64,000 nucleotides of DNA from Polaromonas naphthalenivorans CJ2 (GTDB lineage Bacteria > Pseudomonadota > Gammaproteobacteria > Burkholderiales > Burkholderiaceae_C), in contig NC_008757.1 of NCBI RefSeq assembly GCF_000015505.1, positions 248,001 to 312,000 of the forward strand, in the 5' to 3' direction. Both the position numbers and the translations under genes were made by a program. Of this stretch, positions 42,219 through 51,842 are shown one piece after another. Numbering within the stretch: position 1 is the stretch's first letter; each line of letters starts with the position of its first letter. A model generated the notes under the pieces. The model saw only the letters and a program-made list of their open reading frames with translations. It was not told where the DNA came from and made no database searches.

Positions 42219-43574
42219 ATGAATACTTGTGAGCACCTGCGGCAGCTTCTGCGTCCTGTGGTGGGAGATATGAAGGACGCTTGCACCAATAGCACGATGC
42301 CGGAGCTATGCATTGCGATGGGCTTACCCGTGCCGCCTGAGGGCGGCGACAAGCGTGGCCGGCTGCATGCCGCGTTCGATGCTCTTCCTGACCCTGACAT
42401 ACCAGCTTTTGCCCAGAGATTAGTCGACCAACGCAGCGTCCGCGGCGAGTTGCGCGACCATGTGCAAGATGCTCTTTGGGCTCATCTGCCAGTCATAGAT
42501 ATCCCAAAGCGAAGCCGTCGAGACATTGCACGTGCGCTGAACCAAATAGAGTTGTTCGCGCACTGGGACCATTTTGCGCAAGCCCTGAAAGATGTATTCA
42601 TCCTTCAGGAATACAGCTTTGCTGGTCTGAGTGATGGTGTTTTGGAGTTTGCACATCGACACTTTGTGCGAAATCCGGAAGACGCAGACGTCGAACTTTT
42701 GTTCGAGAAGCTGCGGGCATTCGACCTACCGAACAGGAGATTCGTCCTGCTGCTAGAAAAGTTCGCATCAGCGGACGTGCAGGTTGACGCAGACGCTCAA
42801 GAACGCCTCGTTAAGCTTGTGAATCCTATGTTGCAGGCTGCTGGAGCCGAGCTCCGGCAAACCTCGACCGACGGTGGGTACCCGATATTTACCGTTGTGT
42901 CCATCAGGTCACCGCGAGGGCGGCCGAAGAACCTCATCTTTGCGTCATCGACAAAGCCTGATATCCGACTCAGTGACGCCATCAACAATGACATCGAGAT
43001 TGCGTCGAACCCAGGCGCGGTCTTGGTCTATGACCGTCCTCTAGGCGCAGACGGTTTGCGGTGGAGCGAGCTTCAGCGCTGGTGGAGTGAAACCACTGGC
43101 GAACCGGATGTCCAGAAGGCTCGGCAAACCTTGCTTCGGCGACTACAACAGTGCCTTCCCGACTCGTCGCCGCCACAACGGCTGCTCTTCAGAACGTTTT
43201 TCATGACCTTTGGCGAGTCCGTCCCTCGACTGCCGGCACTGCTGCCAGAGGTTTGGCTTCATTGGGACCCGAAGACGGTGGCTAGTCGAGGAGCTGCTGC
43301 GCTGCTGACCCACCGCATGGACTTTCTCATGCTCTTGCCTGGGGGCGCAAGGGTGGTGCTCGAAGTAGATGGCGCGCAGCATTACGCAGACGAATCGGGT
43401 CGTGCGGCCCCTCAAACATACGCGCGAATGGCTAAGGGAGACCGAGAGCTAAGGCTTGCAGGATACGAAGTATATCGGTTCGGTGGAGCAGAACTGCAAG
43501 GACCCGAACCTTCTCTGCTCGCTGCTGAATTTTTCCGGGCGCTGTTTCAGCGACACGGAATTCCCCTCACCTGA
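42219..43574 (+). CDS. DUF559-like nuclease-fold protein with helical N-terminus, possible defence gene
   Basis: From the ATG at 42219 the protein is 451 residues (a start at 42270, MKDAC, is also possible). The N-terminal about 230 residues are helical (MPELCIAMGLPVPPEGGDKRGRLHAAFDAL) and resemble the AbiJ-type N-terminal sensor domain. The C-terminal about 110 residues form a DUF559-like PD-(D/E)xK fold: HRMDFLMLLPGGARVVLEVDGAQHY, then MAKGDRELRLAGYEVYRFGGAEL, with D, E-x-D and the final Lys/Arg helix. It directly precedes Hachiman with about 180 bp between and may be a separate abortive-infection gene. Confidence 0.6.
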   Translation: MNTCEHLRQLLRPVVGDMKDACTNSTMPELCIAMGLPVPPEGGDKRGRLHAAFDALPDPDIPAFAQRLVDQRSVRGELRDHVQDALWAHLPVIDIPKRSRRDIARALNQIELFAHWDHFAQALKDVFILQEYSFAGLSDGVLEFAHRHFVRNPEDADVELLFEKLRAFDLPNRRFVLLLEKFASADVQVDADAQERLVKLVNPMLQAAGAELRQTSTDGGYPIFTVVSIRSPRGRPKNLIFASSTKPDIRLSDAINNDIEIASNPGAVLVYDRPLGADGLRWSELQRWWSETTGEPDVQKARQTLLRRLQQCLPDSSPPQRLLFRTFFMTFGESVPRLPALLPEVWLHWDPKTVASRGAAALLTHRMDFLMLLPGGARVVLEVDGAQHYADESGRAAPQTYARMAKGDRELRLAGYEVYRFGGAELQGPEPSLLAAEFFRALFQRHGIPLT

Positions 43575-43752
43575 GTTCCAAAAAAAAGTAAAGGCACAAC
43601 TTGGCGAGGGCCAGCTGAGGGTCAGCCCCACGCGGCGCTTAGAAATGACATGATTTTCAGACCAATGTAAGAGGCCGACTTAAATCGGAAGGGCTGCATA
43701 TCCCATACCTTATTAATCGCTAGGCGATACTAGGGAAAAGAGGAGGCCCCGT

Positions 43753-44514
43753 ATGACTCGATTCGTCGAGTGGTGCGCTCATACAGATATACCTGTTGCG
43801 CACCACAAGTTGCAGATTTTGACGGCTGACCCAGCGAAGCTGGCGGCAGCGGTGGACATCGTTGCGGAGGTCGTGCCGGACCACTATGTTATGCCTGGGC
43901 GCCTGGCTCAGCTTCTTACGCGCTTGGGGCGCAAAGAAGTCGCTGTATATGTAGCAGAGAAGCTCCCGACCACCAAGCAAATTAAGTCGGGTGACTTGGG
44001 TGAAATCCTTTGTACGACCTTCATCCATGAGAGCACACCCTTTAAGCTTGGAATCAAGCGCCTTCGTTGGAAGGACCATCGTAATATGTCGATGCGCGGG
44101 GATGATGTGTTGGCGTTCCACATTGGTGCAGGCGCGGCCGGACTTCAGGTTCTTAAGGCTGAGGCCAAAAGCGGGGGCAAAATGCAAGCCGGCACGGTCA
44201 GCACGGCTCGTGATGCGCTATCGGCGTATGGCGAGCTTCCCTCACCCCATGCTATGAGTTTTGTGGCAGACAGGCTGGAAGCGGCGGTGGACAAACCTCT
44301 CCGAGATATGTTGGATGATGCACAGTTGAAGCGGAACCTCAAACCCGCACATGTCACGCATATGCTCTTCACGTTCTCAGGCAACGATACAACCGCGATG
44401 CTGAGCAAAAACCTTGCAAGTTACGTGGGCGGGTCGGCACAGCACTATGTGGGCATTCGTGTCGAAGACCATCAGGCTTTCATCAAGTCCGTGTTCGCGG
44501 CGGCGGAGGTCTAA
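43753..44514 (+). CDS. hamA: Hachiman nuclease HamA (DUF1837)
   Basis: RBS AGAGGAGG lies 7 nt before ATG. The 253-residue protein has the DUF1837 PD-(D/E)xK features: KSGDLGEILCTTFIHE (Glu), NMSMRGDDVLAF (Asp) and LKAEAKSG (E-x-K). HamA is the effector nuclease of the Hachiman antiphage system, held inactive by the helicase HamB and released to degrade DNA when HamB meets damaged or single-stranded DNA. Its stop overlaps the hamB start by one base, so the pair is coupled. Confidence 0.92.
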   Translation: MTRFVEWCAHTDIPVAHHKLQILTADPAKLAAAVDIVAEVVPDHYVMPGRLAQLLTRLGRKEVAVYVAEKLPTTKQIKSGDLGEILCTTFIHESTPFKLGIKRLRWKDHRNMSMRGDDVLAFHIGAGAAGLQVLKAEAKSGGKMQAGTVSTARDALSAYGELPSPHAMSFVADRLEAAVDKPLRDMLDDAQLKRNLKPAHVTHMLFTFSGNDTTAMLSKNLASYVGGSAQHYVGIRVEDHQAFIKSVFAAAEV

Positions 44515-47500
44515 TGGCAACCACACTCGAAGAACTGCAGGCGAACATTGAAGCCGCCGTCACGCCAGGATATCGGCAAAAATTGCTGGCACGAGGCCAG
44601 GCCCGGGGAATGATTTGGCGAGCTGGGCTACTGCCTATCGACGCTCCCCACTTCAGCCCGGAACTATCCGAGGACCTGCTGTCTTTTGGGTACTCGCTGC
44701 TGTTGCATGGGCTGAGATATGTAGACCTAGGAGGCAATTTTTCTCTCGCAAGAGTGGCGTTTGAAGTAGCCGCTGAGTCAATTGAGGCGGTGGTAGCACG
44801 CGGTGAGGTGAACGAAAATCGTGACTTTCACCGACTGATAGCGGGCGCGGCCTATCACCTTGGCCATTACTCGGCACGCGCCTACTCGATGCTTTTTGAA
44901 GGGCTGGGTCAGTCGAACCTGTCCGTTGTCGAGCGCTGCTTGGCCCAACTTATGTTGCGAGACCTTGAAGGAGTCAATGTTGCGGTGTCGAACTGGGTCG
45001 AATCTGGTGTGGGTTCGGACAGCAATCTCATCGAGGCATTTGATACGGGTATCGACGCAGAAGTCGAGGATGAGGACGCGGGGGAGAGCGGAGTAATCGA
45101 GGCAATGACGCTGGCATTGGAAGGTAATTTCCTATCAGCAATGTCCCAGACATTGCTCGCCTTGGAGCGAGGGGAGCACTCTCTGATTTTACAAGCCCAG
45201 GCACGGTTGGAAGAGGGCCTGTCCGTTGCAGGAGAATTGAACCTGGTCACTCAATGGTGGGCTCACCGGCTTGCGATTCATATCGTTGGCGGGCTTTGGG
45301 CTAATAGCTTCCATTCGCTCCTACCGAGTCAAGGGCCAGCTGGCGCAGACGTGGGCGATTGGGTCCACCTACGCAAGCTGCTTATTGCGTCGCTAATGCG
45401 CCGTCGTCGGGCAGAGATTGAACTCTGGCCATCCCAGATTGATGCGGCGAAGCGTGTGCTCGAATTTGAAGCCAATCTGGTGCTTTCCCTGCCAACTAGC
45501 GCGGGAAAGACGCGCATTGCGGAGTTGTGCATCTTGGCCTGCCTTGCACGTGGAAAACGGGTGGTCTTTGTGACTCCGCTTCGGGCGCTGTCGGCGCAGA
45601 CCGAGGTGTCGCTACGGCGGACTTTCGGACCGTTGGGTAAGACGGTGTCGAGTCTCTATGGCAGCATTGGCACGAGCTCGAGTGATGTGGATGCACTCAA
45701 GTCCCTGGACATAGTGGTTTCCACCCCCGAAAAGCTGGACTTCGCACTTCGAAGCGACCCTCAACTCCTGGATGACATCGGACTTGTTGTCTTAGACGAG
45801 GGCCATATGATTGGTCTGGGTGAACGTGAGGTCCGATATGAGGCACAGATTCAACGCCTTCTGCGGCGTGCTGATGCTGCCAGCAGGCGGATTATTTGTC
45901 TCTCGGCTATTTTGCCGGATGGCGACCAGCTAATAGATTTCACAGCGTGGCTCACGTCCGACCGTGAAAATGGACTCATTAAGAACGACTGGCGTCCTAC
46001 TCGTTTGCGATTTGGGGAGGTTGACTGGAATCCAGTCAGTAAGCTGGCGCAACTCAAAATCGTGGTCGGGGATGAGCATCCTTTCGTTTCGAAATTTGTT
46101 GTCGGTAAAACCTTGAATGCTAATAAGAATGCAAAAGTCTACCCGGCGTCACAGACCGATTTGTGTATTCTTAGTGCTTGGAGATTGATTGAGGAGGGCC
46201 AGTCGGTCTTGGTCTTCTGTCCCCTCAGGGTGTCGGTCGTGCCCTTCGCGAAACGGATTATCGAGATGATTCAGCAAGGGCTAATCGTACCGATGCTGAC
46301 CCCGCCTGCAGAAGTCCTGGCCTCAGCCCTGGCAGTCGGTGTCGAGTGGTTCGGACCGGACCACGAAATTCTCAAGTGCCTGCGCATGGGGGTTGCTGTA
46401 CATCACGGGGAACTGCCGGCCTCATTCAGAAAAGAGGTAGAGCGTCTACTGCGAGACGGAGTGCTGAAGCTTACGGTTTCCTCGCCGACCCTTGCACAAG
46501 GATTGAACCTTGCTGCAACGAGTTTGGTGTTTCACGGTCACGCTCGAAAAGGCGCCCCCATTGACGTCTCTGAGTTTCGGAATGTCGTGGGTCGTGCTGG
46601 GCGCGCATACATCGACATTGAGGGGCTGGTGCTGTATCCCATGTTCGATAAACATGAAAAACGTCGAACTGCATGGGCAAATCTAATAGCGAGTACGAAG
46701 GGCCGAGAGATGGAAAGCGGCATTTTGCAACTACTCTACTCACTTCTCGTTCGAATAGCGAGAAAACTGGATGCTCCTGACGTGAGTACTGTGCTTGACT
46801 ACGTTGCAGGCCAGGGGGGCTGGGATTTTCCGTTTCTGCGGTCCGAAACCGGCTGGCGAGCAGCCAATGCGGCTGAGGAGTGGCCGCGCCACCTGACGAG
46901 TCTCGATACAGCTATCTTTAGCTTGCTCGGTGACGCGCAAGTCCCGGACGAAGAAATTGAGGCGACGCTGGACGAAGTGCTGACATCCTCGCTTTTCATG
47001 CGACGAATGGCGCGTCGAGACGGCCTAATACAAAATCTCTTGATTGGTGGCTTGAAAGCACGCGTGAATTTCATCTGGTCCAATTCCTCCGCCTTGCAAC
47101 GTCGCGGTTACTTCCTTGCAGGCTTAGGCCTAGCCTCCGGCCAAGCACTCGATAGCAAGGCGAAAGAACTTGAGTCTCTACTACTGCAAGCGAACGTGGC
47201 CGTGGGCGAAGGAGAGGTCGAAATGGCAATTCAGGCCATCATCGGCTTTGCACACATCGCTTTCGAAATTCCGCCCTTTGCCCCGAATGGACTACCTGGG
47301 AACTGGAAATACATATTGGAGCTGTGGCTTCGAGGGGTGCCAGTGCCGCACATCGGCAGCAATGACCCGGATGGTACGGTCTCCTTGATTGAAGGCGCCT
47401 TTGTCTATAACCTTCCGTGGGCCATGGAGGCCGTGCGGGTGAGGGCAGAGGCGCATCTGGACCTTTTCTCAAACGATGTTAGCGTCGCCAACTACGGCCG

Positions 47501-48014
47501 TGCACATGCAGTGGCAGCGATAGAAACTGGAACTCTATCGGTAGCTGCATCCACACTCATCAAAGCTGGTTTTGCATCCAGACTAGGCGCCATCCATGCA
47601 GTCACTGTCACGGCTGCTGATTTCGATTCATCGGCTGGGATGAGGGCTTGGCTTTTGTCCGCAGAAGTAAAAGCGCGACGAGATAACCCTAGTTGGCCCA
47701 CGGTGGAATCACATGAGCTATGGGTCGACTTCACCGCACCTCATGGTAGCGGATACACGAAGCCTTGGTTAGCGACCGCATACACGGGTCCTGTTACTTG
47801 GCACGGTTTGCCCATGCCGCCAGGCACCCCGCTGAGACTGGGCGGCGGACCAGGCAAGGAGAATGCGATTTACACCGCGGACTTCAAGGAGGTCGGCAAG
47901 ATAGGCTATGCGTTTAATCAGGCCGCTGTTGGCCTGTCCATTGCGACAGCCACGGGAGCTGCAAATGAGATTGCCTTTGAGTACATCGGTCCGAACGACT
48001 TGGTTGTTCTGTAG
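44514..48014 (+). CDS. hamB: Hachiman helicase HamB
   Basis: A 1166-residue Ski2-like SF2 helicase. Walker A LPTSAGKTRIAEL near residue 328-340, DEGH box in VVLDEGHMIGLG near 428, SAILP (motif III), and motif VI NVVGRAGRAYID. The N-terminal about 300 residues are helical and the C-terminal half is a long helical region with a beta-rich end. In Hachiman the helicase senses abnormal DNA during infection and licences HamA. Length and order match the two-gene system. Both genes appear intact. Confidence 0.92.
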   Translation: MATTLEELQANIEAAVTPGYRQKLLARGQARGMIWRAGLLPIDAPHFSPELSEDLLSFGYSLLLHGLRYVDLGGNFSLARVAFEVAAESIEAVVARGEVNENRDFHRLIAGAAYHLGHYSARAYSMLFEGLGQSNLSVVERCLAQLMLRDLEGVNVAVSNWVESGVGSDSNLIEAFDTGIDAEVEDEDAGESGVIEAMTLALEGNFLSAMSQTLLALERGEHSLILQAQARLEEGLSVAGELNLVTQWWAHRLAIHIVGGLWANSFHSLLPSQGPAGADVGDWVHLRKLLIASLMRRRRAEIELWPSQIDAAKRVLEFEANLVLSLPTSAGKTRIAELCILACLARGKRVVFVTPLRALSAQTEVSLRRTFGPLGKTVSSLYGSIGTSSSDVDALKSLDIVVSTPEKLDFALRSDPQLLDDIGLVVLDEGHMIGLGEREVRYEAQIQRLLRRADAASRRIICLSAILPDGDQLIDFTAWLTSDRENGLIKNDWRPTRLRFGEVDWNPVSKLAQLKIVVGDEHPFVSKFVVGKTLNANKNAKVYPASQTDLCILSAWRLIEEGQSVLVFCPLRVSVVPFAKRIIEMIQQGLIVPMLTPPAEVLASALAVGVEWFGPDHEILKCLRMGVAVHHGELPASFRKEVERLLRDGVLKLTVSSPTLAQGLNLAATSLVFHGHARKGAPIDVSEFRNVVGRAGRAYIDIEGLVLYPMFDKHEKRRTAWANLIASTKGREMESGILQLLYSLLVRIARKLDAPDVSTVLDYVAGQGGWDFPFLRSETGWRAANAAEEWPRHLTSLDTAIFSLLGDAQVPDEEIEATLDEVLTSSLFMRRMARRDGLIQNLLIGGLKARVNFIWSNSSALQRRGYFLAGLGLASGQALDSKAKELESLLLQANVAVGEGEVEMAIQAIIGFAHIAFEIPPFAPNGLPGNWKYILELWLRGVPVPHIGSNDPDGTVSLIEGAFVYNLPWAMEAVRVRAEAHLDLFSNDVSVANYGRAHAVAAIETGTLSVAASTLIKAGFASRLGAIHAVTVTAADFDSSAGMRAWLLSAEVKARRDNPSWPTVESHELWVDFTAPHGSGYTKPWLATAYTGPVTWHGLPMPPGTPLRLGGGPGKENAIYTADFKEVGKIGYAFNQAAVGLSIATATGAANEIAFEYIGPNDLVVL

Positions 48015-48586
48015 AAGGTTGCTTAGCTGCGACACCCGGCCTAACTTTCTCCTCAGCGGAAAAGTGTCACGCTTGGGTCATGGCGCGCCATCCCTTGCAG
48101 CGATAACGTCCAGGAGATAGTAACCCGGCGGTAGCTAAGCCTGAGGGCGAGTTTTCGAAGCCACGGCCACTTCCTGGCGATGGACGCGCCAATGAATCTG
48201 GTGATGTCTCCGGCCGTATGAACTGTGCCGTAGCTTGACCAGCTCCGGCCGACTGTTGCAAAAAGAGCCATCGTATCAGCCGGGTGTAGCCAATTCTGCC
48301 GAGGCTTCGAGCGGCCGCTTCTGGCTGGGTGCGGGTGCAGCAATGATCGAAATCGGCGCCACATTGCCGACACTCAACCGGCCAATGTCAACGTCGGGTA
48401 TGGAGCGACCAATTCAGAATCTGCTACAGCCGCCTTCAGTCTAAAACCGACTTCCGCTATGCAGCGTGAGTTGACGGTCACAAGTACCCGCTTCCTGGAA
48501 GTCCAGTTTCCCCCCATCTCGAATGGACGTTCCCACTGCCTAGAAGCAGCATAGGTGGAAATGCGAGTGGGTTCAACAGACCCTCG
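48015..48586. other. Intergenic region, no gene supported
   Basis: Only short frames without codon bias are seen on both strands. It separates convergent transcription of hamB and the next gene; no T-rich hairpin was recognised. Confidence 0.45.
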
Positions 48587-50362
48587 TCAGGATGCCAGTC
48601 CGAGCCCAAGGACGTGCACTCTCTCCCGAAATTTGCCCACGTGTTCATTGCGAACCACCAGAGTTTTAGGTCCGGCGCGCAAGCATAGCGAGCTCGTTTC
48701 CTTGTGCGTGGCCACGTTGTCAGCGGTTTCGCAGTCGCGGCATTCGATCAGCACTGCGCTGGCGCCGGTCTTGAGTGCCTGGCCGTCTCGTGCGCAGCGA
48801 AGCAAAAACGATTCGACCAACTCCGGCAACGGCAGATCGTCGTTATTTTCCAAAAATTGCCTGAGCAGCGCGATGTCGTGGCCTTTCTCGATGGCGGCCA
48901 CGGCTTTTTGGCGGTCCAGATGCCAAATATCCTCCTGTATCGGTTCTGCCCAGAGTTCAAGCAACAGCGAGTCTTGTGCGCTGAGAATTCCGCGCACCCG
49001 TTTGACCTGCAGGCTTGGCATCACCGAAATGGCCACATGGCTGGGTTGGGCCACAGGTTGGTAGGTGGCCTCCCGCCCCAGTATGTAAGCCCCCAGCGCA
49101 GTGATTCTGAAACTGTTCAACCCATCGTAACGGCTCAAAAAACGCAGTTCGTCGGCGCCCCACATATCCCGAAAGTCATCATGCCCCTCAGTGGGGTCAA
49201 AGTAGGCCACATCGACGATGCCGAGCGTGGCTGCATATTCAAACAATACGGCAGCCATGTAGCGGTCTTGCAAAATGTTCCATCCATGGGAGCCGTCATA
49301 CCCCAGGCTACCGTATTGACGTTCGCACAAGTACAGCTTCCAGGGGTCATGGGCGACTGCAAAGACATGATCGGCTGCCCGCATGAACCGTGAAAAATCA
49401 TCCAGTCGCACCCATCGTCCGGTCGGGCACGCCTGCAATGCCTCTTCGATCGCAGCGCGCCGTGGGGGCACGGCACTCATCACGCGTGCGGTGCTGCTTT
49501 GGCCCTTGATGGCATCGACCCGGCTGAATTCATCGAGCAGCGTGGTTTTGAGCCACTTGCGCCACAGCGTGCGCAGCACGTCTGCAGGAGACGCGCTCAG
49601 GGCTTTGACGCCGCTCGGGCTCAGAGCCAGGCGCGTGCCGGTGCGCAGCGCCAAGCCAGAGGCTTGGAGCAGCATAGGCCAGGCAAAGGCTTTGATCGGG
49701 CCAATCGTCTGATCCCACTTGTCTGTTTTCTCCACCACAGGGTAGAAGTCGCCGCCGACAAGTCTTTCGGCCAGTAGCTTGAGTGTGCTGCTGCCGGGCA
49801 GCGCCGTCTTCTCGCTGACGGTTATGCGGGCCTGTTCAAGGGTGCGCAGCATGACCACCACTTCGTGCAAGGCTTCACGCTCGGTCAGGCGCTCTGTCAG
49901 CCCTGCACCCGTTGGCGGAGTTTCGGAGCTATCTAACCGCACATTGGGCGGTTTTGGCACAAACGCAAGCAAGCTCGCCCGCAGATCAGCAGGTACGAAA
50001 TACAGTCGCTCCTTGAATGCATAGTGGATGAACAATGCCAGGGCCGATTTTTTTTGGCTGGAATAGCGGGACGACTTTGCCCCAGCCACTTCAAACGAGG
50101 GGTCACCTTGGTACTTGGCTCGAAAGCGCTGCGGCGAAAACTCTCCCTGCGGATGGTGAACGGCCTCGGCTACGGCGGCAGCCTGCAGGGTGTCTAGCTT
50201 CAACCAAATGGACTGCAACTTTGCGCCCTTCATCGCGTCGGCTATTCGCTCGATCAACTCGTCTTTGCGGCCGGCGGCCTCGGCTTGCGGCACGTAGCGG
50301 ATTAAATCCTTCAAGTCGGCAACGACCAAACTTTGCAGCGCTTCTTTGAGCATGATGGGCAT
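48587..50362 (-). CDS. SAP-like N-terminal domain protein of unknown function
   Basis: The start at 50362 (MPIMLKEAL) gives 591 residues; an in-frame ATG at 50446 adds 28 that look unrelated. Residues 1-40 have a SAP-like DNA-binding pattern (ALQSLVVADLKDLIRYVPQ...GRKDELIERI). The rest is mainly helical with repeated wHTH-like segments (e.g. YMAAVLFEYAATLGIVDVAYFDPTEGHDDF...LRFLSRYDGLNSFRITALGAYIL), similar in general form to helicase-associated (XPB N-terminal-like) proteins. No helicase or nuclease motif is present. It may be the DNA-sensing component of a defence system; its partner could be the next leftward gene. Confidence 0.5.
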   Translation of the reverse strand: MPIMLKEALQSLVVADLKDLIRYVPQAEAAGRKDELIERIADAMKGAKLQSIWLKLDTLQAAAVAEAVHHPQGEFSPQRFRAKYQGDPSFEVAGAKSSRYSSQKKSALALFIHYAFKERLYFVPADLRASLLAFVPKPPNVRLDSSETPPTGAGLTERLTEREALHEVVVMLRTLEQARITVSEKTALPGSSTLKLLAERLVGGDFYPVVEKTDKWDQTIGPIKAFAWPMLLQASGLALRTGTRLALSPSGVKALSASPADVLRTLWRKWLKTTLLDEFSRVDAIKGQSSTARVMSAVPPRRAAIEEALQACPTGRWVRLDDFSRFMRAADHVFAVAHDPWKLYLCERQYGSLGYDGSHGWNILQDRYMAAVLFEYAATLGIVDVAYFDPTEGHDDFRDMWGADELRFLSRYDGLNSFRITALGAYILGREATYQPVAQPSHVAISVMPSLQVKRVRGILSAQDSLLLELWAEPIQEDIWHLDRQKAVAAIEKGHDIALLRQFLENNDDLPLPELVESFLLRCARDGQALKTGASAVLIECRDCETADNVATHKETSSLCLRAGPKTLVVRNEHVGKFRERVHVLGLGLAS

Positions 50363-50446
50363 AGCTACGTCCTTGGGACAATAGGTGATGGACAGGTTGG
50401 GAGACTGGCTTGGCGCCCCAGTGACACTGGCAAGCCGGTAGCTCAT

Positions 50447-50750
50447 TGGCGGTCAGAGCGGTACCCTATTTTGTCAGGTGCCTGGCTAACTTCCGCAAGG
50501 AAACCGTTGCCCAAAGGAAATTCCATGCACGTGAAAGTTGAAGGTCAGCAATGGAGAAAGTTGTAGACCGGGAACGCAGCGGGAGCGGGTATTCGCAGAA
50601 ATTTGGTGAGCGTCAGGTTTCGGCCAAGAGCGGACTGTCGAGCAACCGCCAGTGGCGGTCCACTCAGACTGCAAGCTGACATTTGAAAAGTGCTATCGAC
50701 ATCAGCCGACCGCTAAGCGACGGTTGTGGCTGGCTGACCGATTCGCCCCC
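50447..50750. other. Intergenic region, no gene supported
   Basis: About 300 bp between two leftward genes. No reading frame or hairpin is convincing. Confidence 0.4.
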
Positions 50751-51263
50751 TCAAGCCTCCTTTTTGATGCGGCGACGGAACTCTTGCTGCGCCGCCTCGG
50801 GCATTTCCCGATAAATCGTCAGGAGTGCCTCAACTAGGCTAAATGCGCCCTTGAACTCCTCGTCAGCGCCGCTGAGGCCCTCCCTGCAAATCGAAAAACG
50901 TGCAAGCGAGCTTGGCTGCTTGCCAAATGAAGCCAGAAAATCGTGCAGTTTGTCATTGAGCTCATCGTAAAGAGGGCCAGAACTGACCTCAACGAACCAG
51001 GGCTTTAGAGCGTCTTCCGTTTTGCGACCATCCAACTGGACGATGTTGGTGGCGTACGCCTTAGCCGTCAAGCCGACATACCCGACAAATTTGCTGGGTC
51101 CGAAAATCCACTTGCCGTTGGCCTTTACGGCATACCACGCCCTAAAGTGGGAAAGGGTGTTGACCAGGTCATTGTTTTTGCCGGTGGTTTCGAGCTCCTT
51201 TTGGAAGGTGCGGATGTTCTGCAGAACCTGCTCCTGCTTGGTGACGACGCGAATGTGGGGCAT
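50751..51263 (-). CDS. Small protein of unknown function, HTH-free
   Basis: The 170-residue protein contains HFRAWYAVKANGKWIFGPSKFVGYVGLTAKAY, a pattern seen in small proteins of mobile defence loci, then a helical C-terminus (LVEALLTIYREMPEAAQQEFRRRIKKEA). No catalytic motif. The upstream region is AT-rich with an inverted repeat TTGTAT-N6-ATACAA (51341-51358). Confidence 0.5.
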   Translation of the reverse strand: MPHIRVVTKQEQVLQNIRTFQKELETTGKNNDLVNTLSHFRAWYAVKANGKWIFGPSKFVGYVGLTAKAYATNIVQLDGRKTEDALKPWFVEVSSGPLYDELNDKLHDFLASFGKQPSSLARFSICREGLSGADEEFKGAFSLVEALLTIYREMPEAAQQEFRRRIKKEA

Positions 51264-51842
51264 GACGTTTCCATTAAATGGTTAGATTTCAGTTTGACTC
51301 AGTTCGACCAATTCACCGATTCGATGAGTCAATGTATTCATTGTATCGGTTAATACAAAGTATACATGAATAAAATTGACTGATGACATTTGGAAAAAAG
51401 ACGCATGAGGCTGAACACTTCTGGTGTATCCAAGAGTCGGTCTGCTGACGGGGGAGACCGCTCACGGCCACAACTGGCCTCTGGTGAATGCCGGGTATGC
51501 GGCGCTCCAAGTTAGCCTTTGGCTCGTTGGGATGCGAGCCTGGCAGCTAAGCGGTAGGTCTAGGCTGGTCTCTGTCATCCGCGCCCGACCGACGGAATGG
51601 CTATTGCTGCTATTGCAGTCGTTCCACGGCGGCAGCCTTGATTGGGAATTATCGTGACCAGACTGCCAGAACGTTGGGCTACCTCGCCGCGGACTGCCGC
51701 TCTGGAATTGGGTTATTTGAGTGTCCCAGACAAGAAGGAGTGGGCCTGGCTTTCTTGCGTCCGCAGGTCAAGGTGACGCCTGCTGGTACCATCAGTTCAA
51801 CATCCCAGAATAGGGTTCTTTCGATAAACGAGGAGTGCGATT
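51264..51842. other. Intergenic region between divergent transcription units
   Basis: The first 120 bp are AT-rich and hold the inverted repeat TTGTAT-N6-ATACAA at 51341-51358, a possible operator or promoter region. The rest shows no gene. Confidence 0.45.

Noticed and set aside
48053..48373. 106-residue leftward frame after hamB
   Set aside because: Arg/Trp/Ser-rich composition typical of non-coding GC-rich DNA and no start signal.
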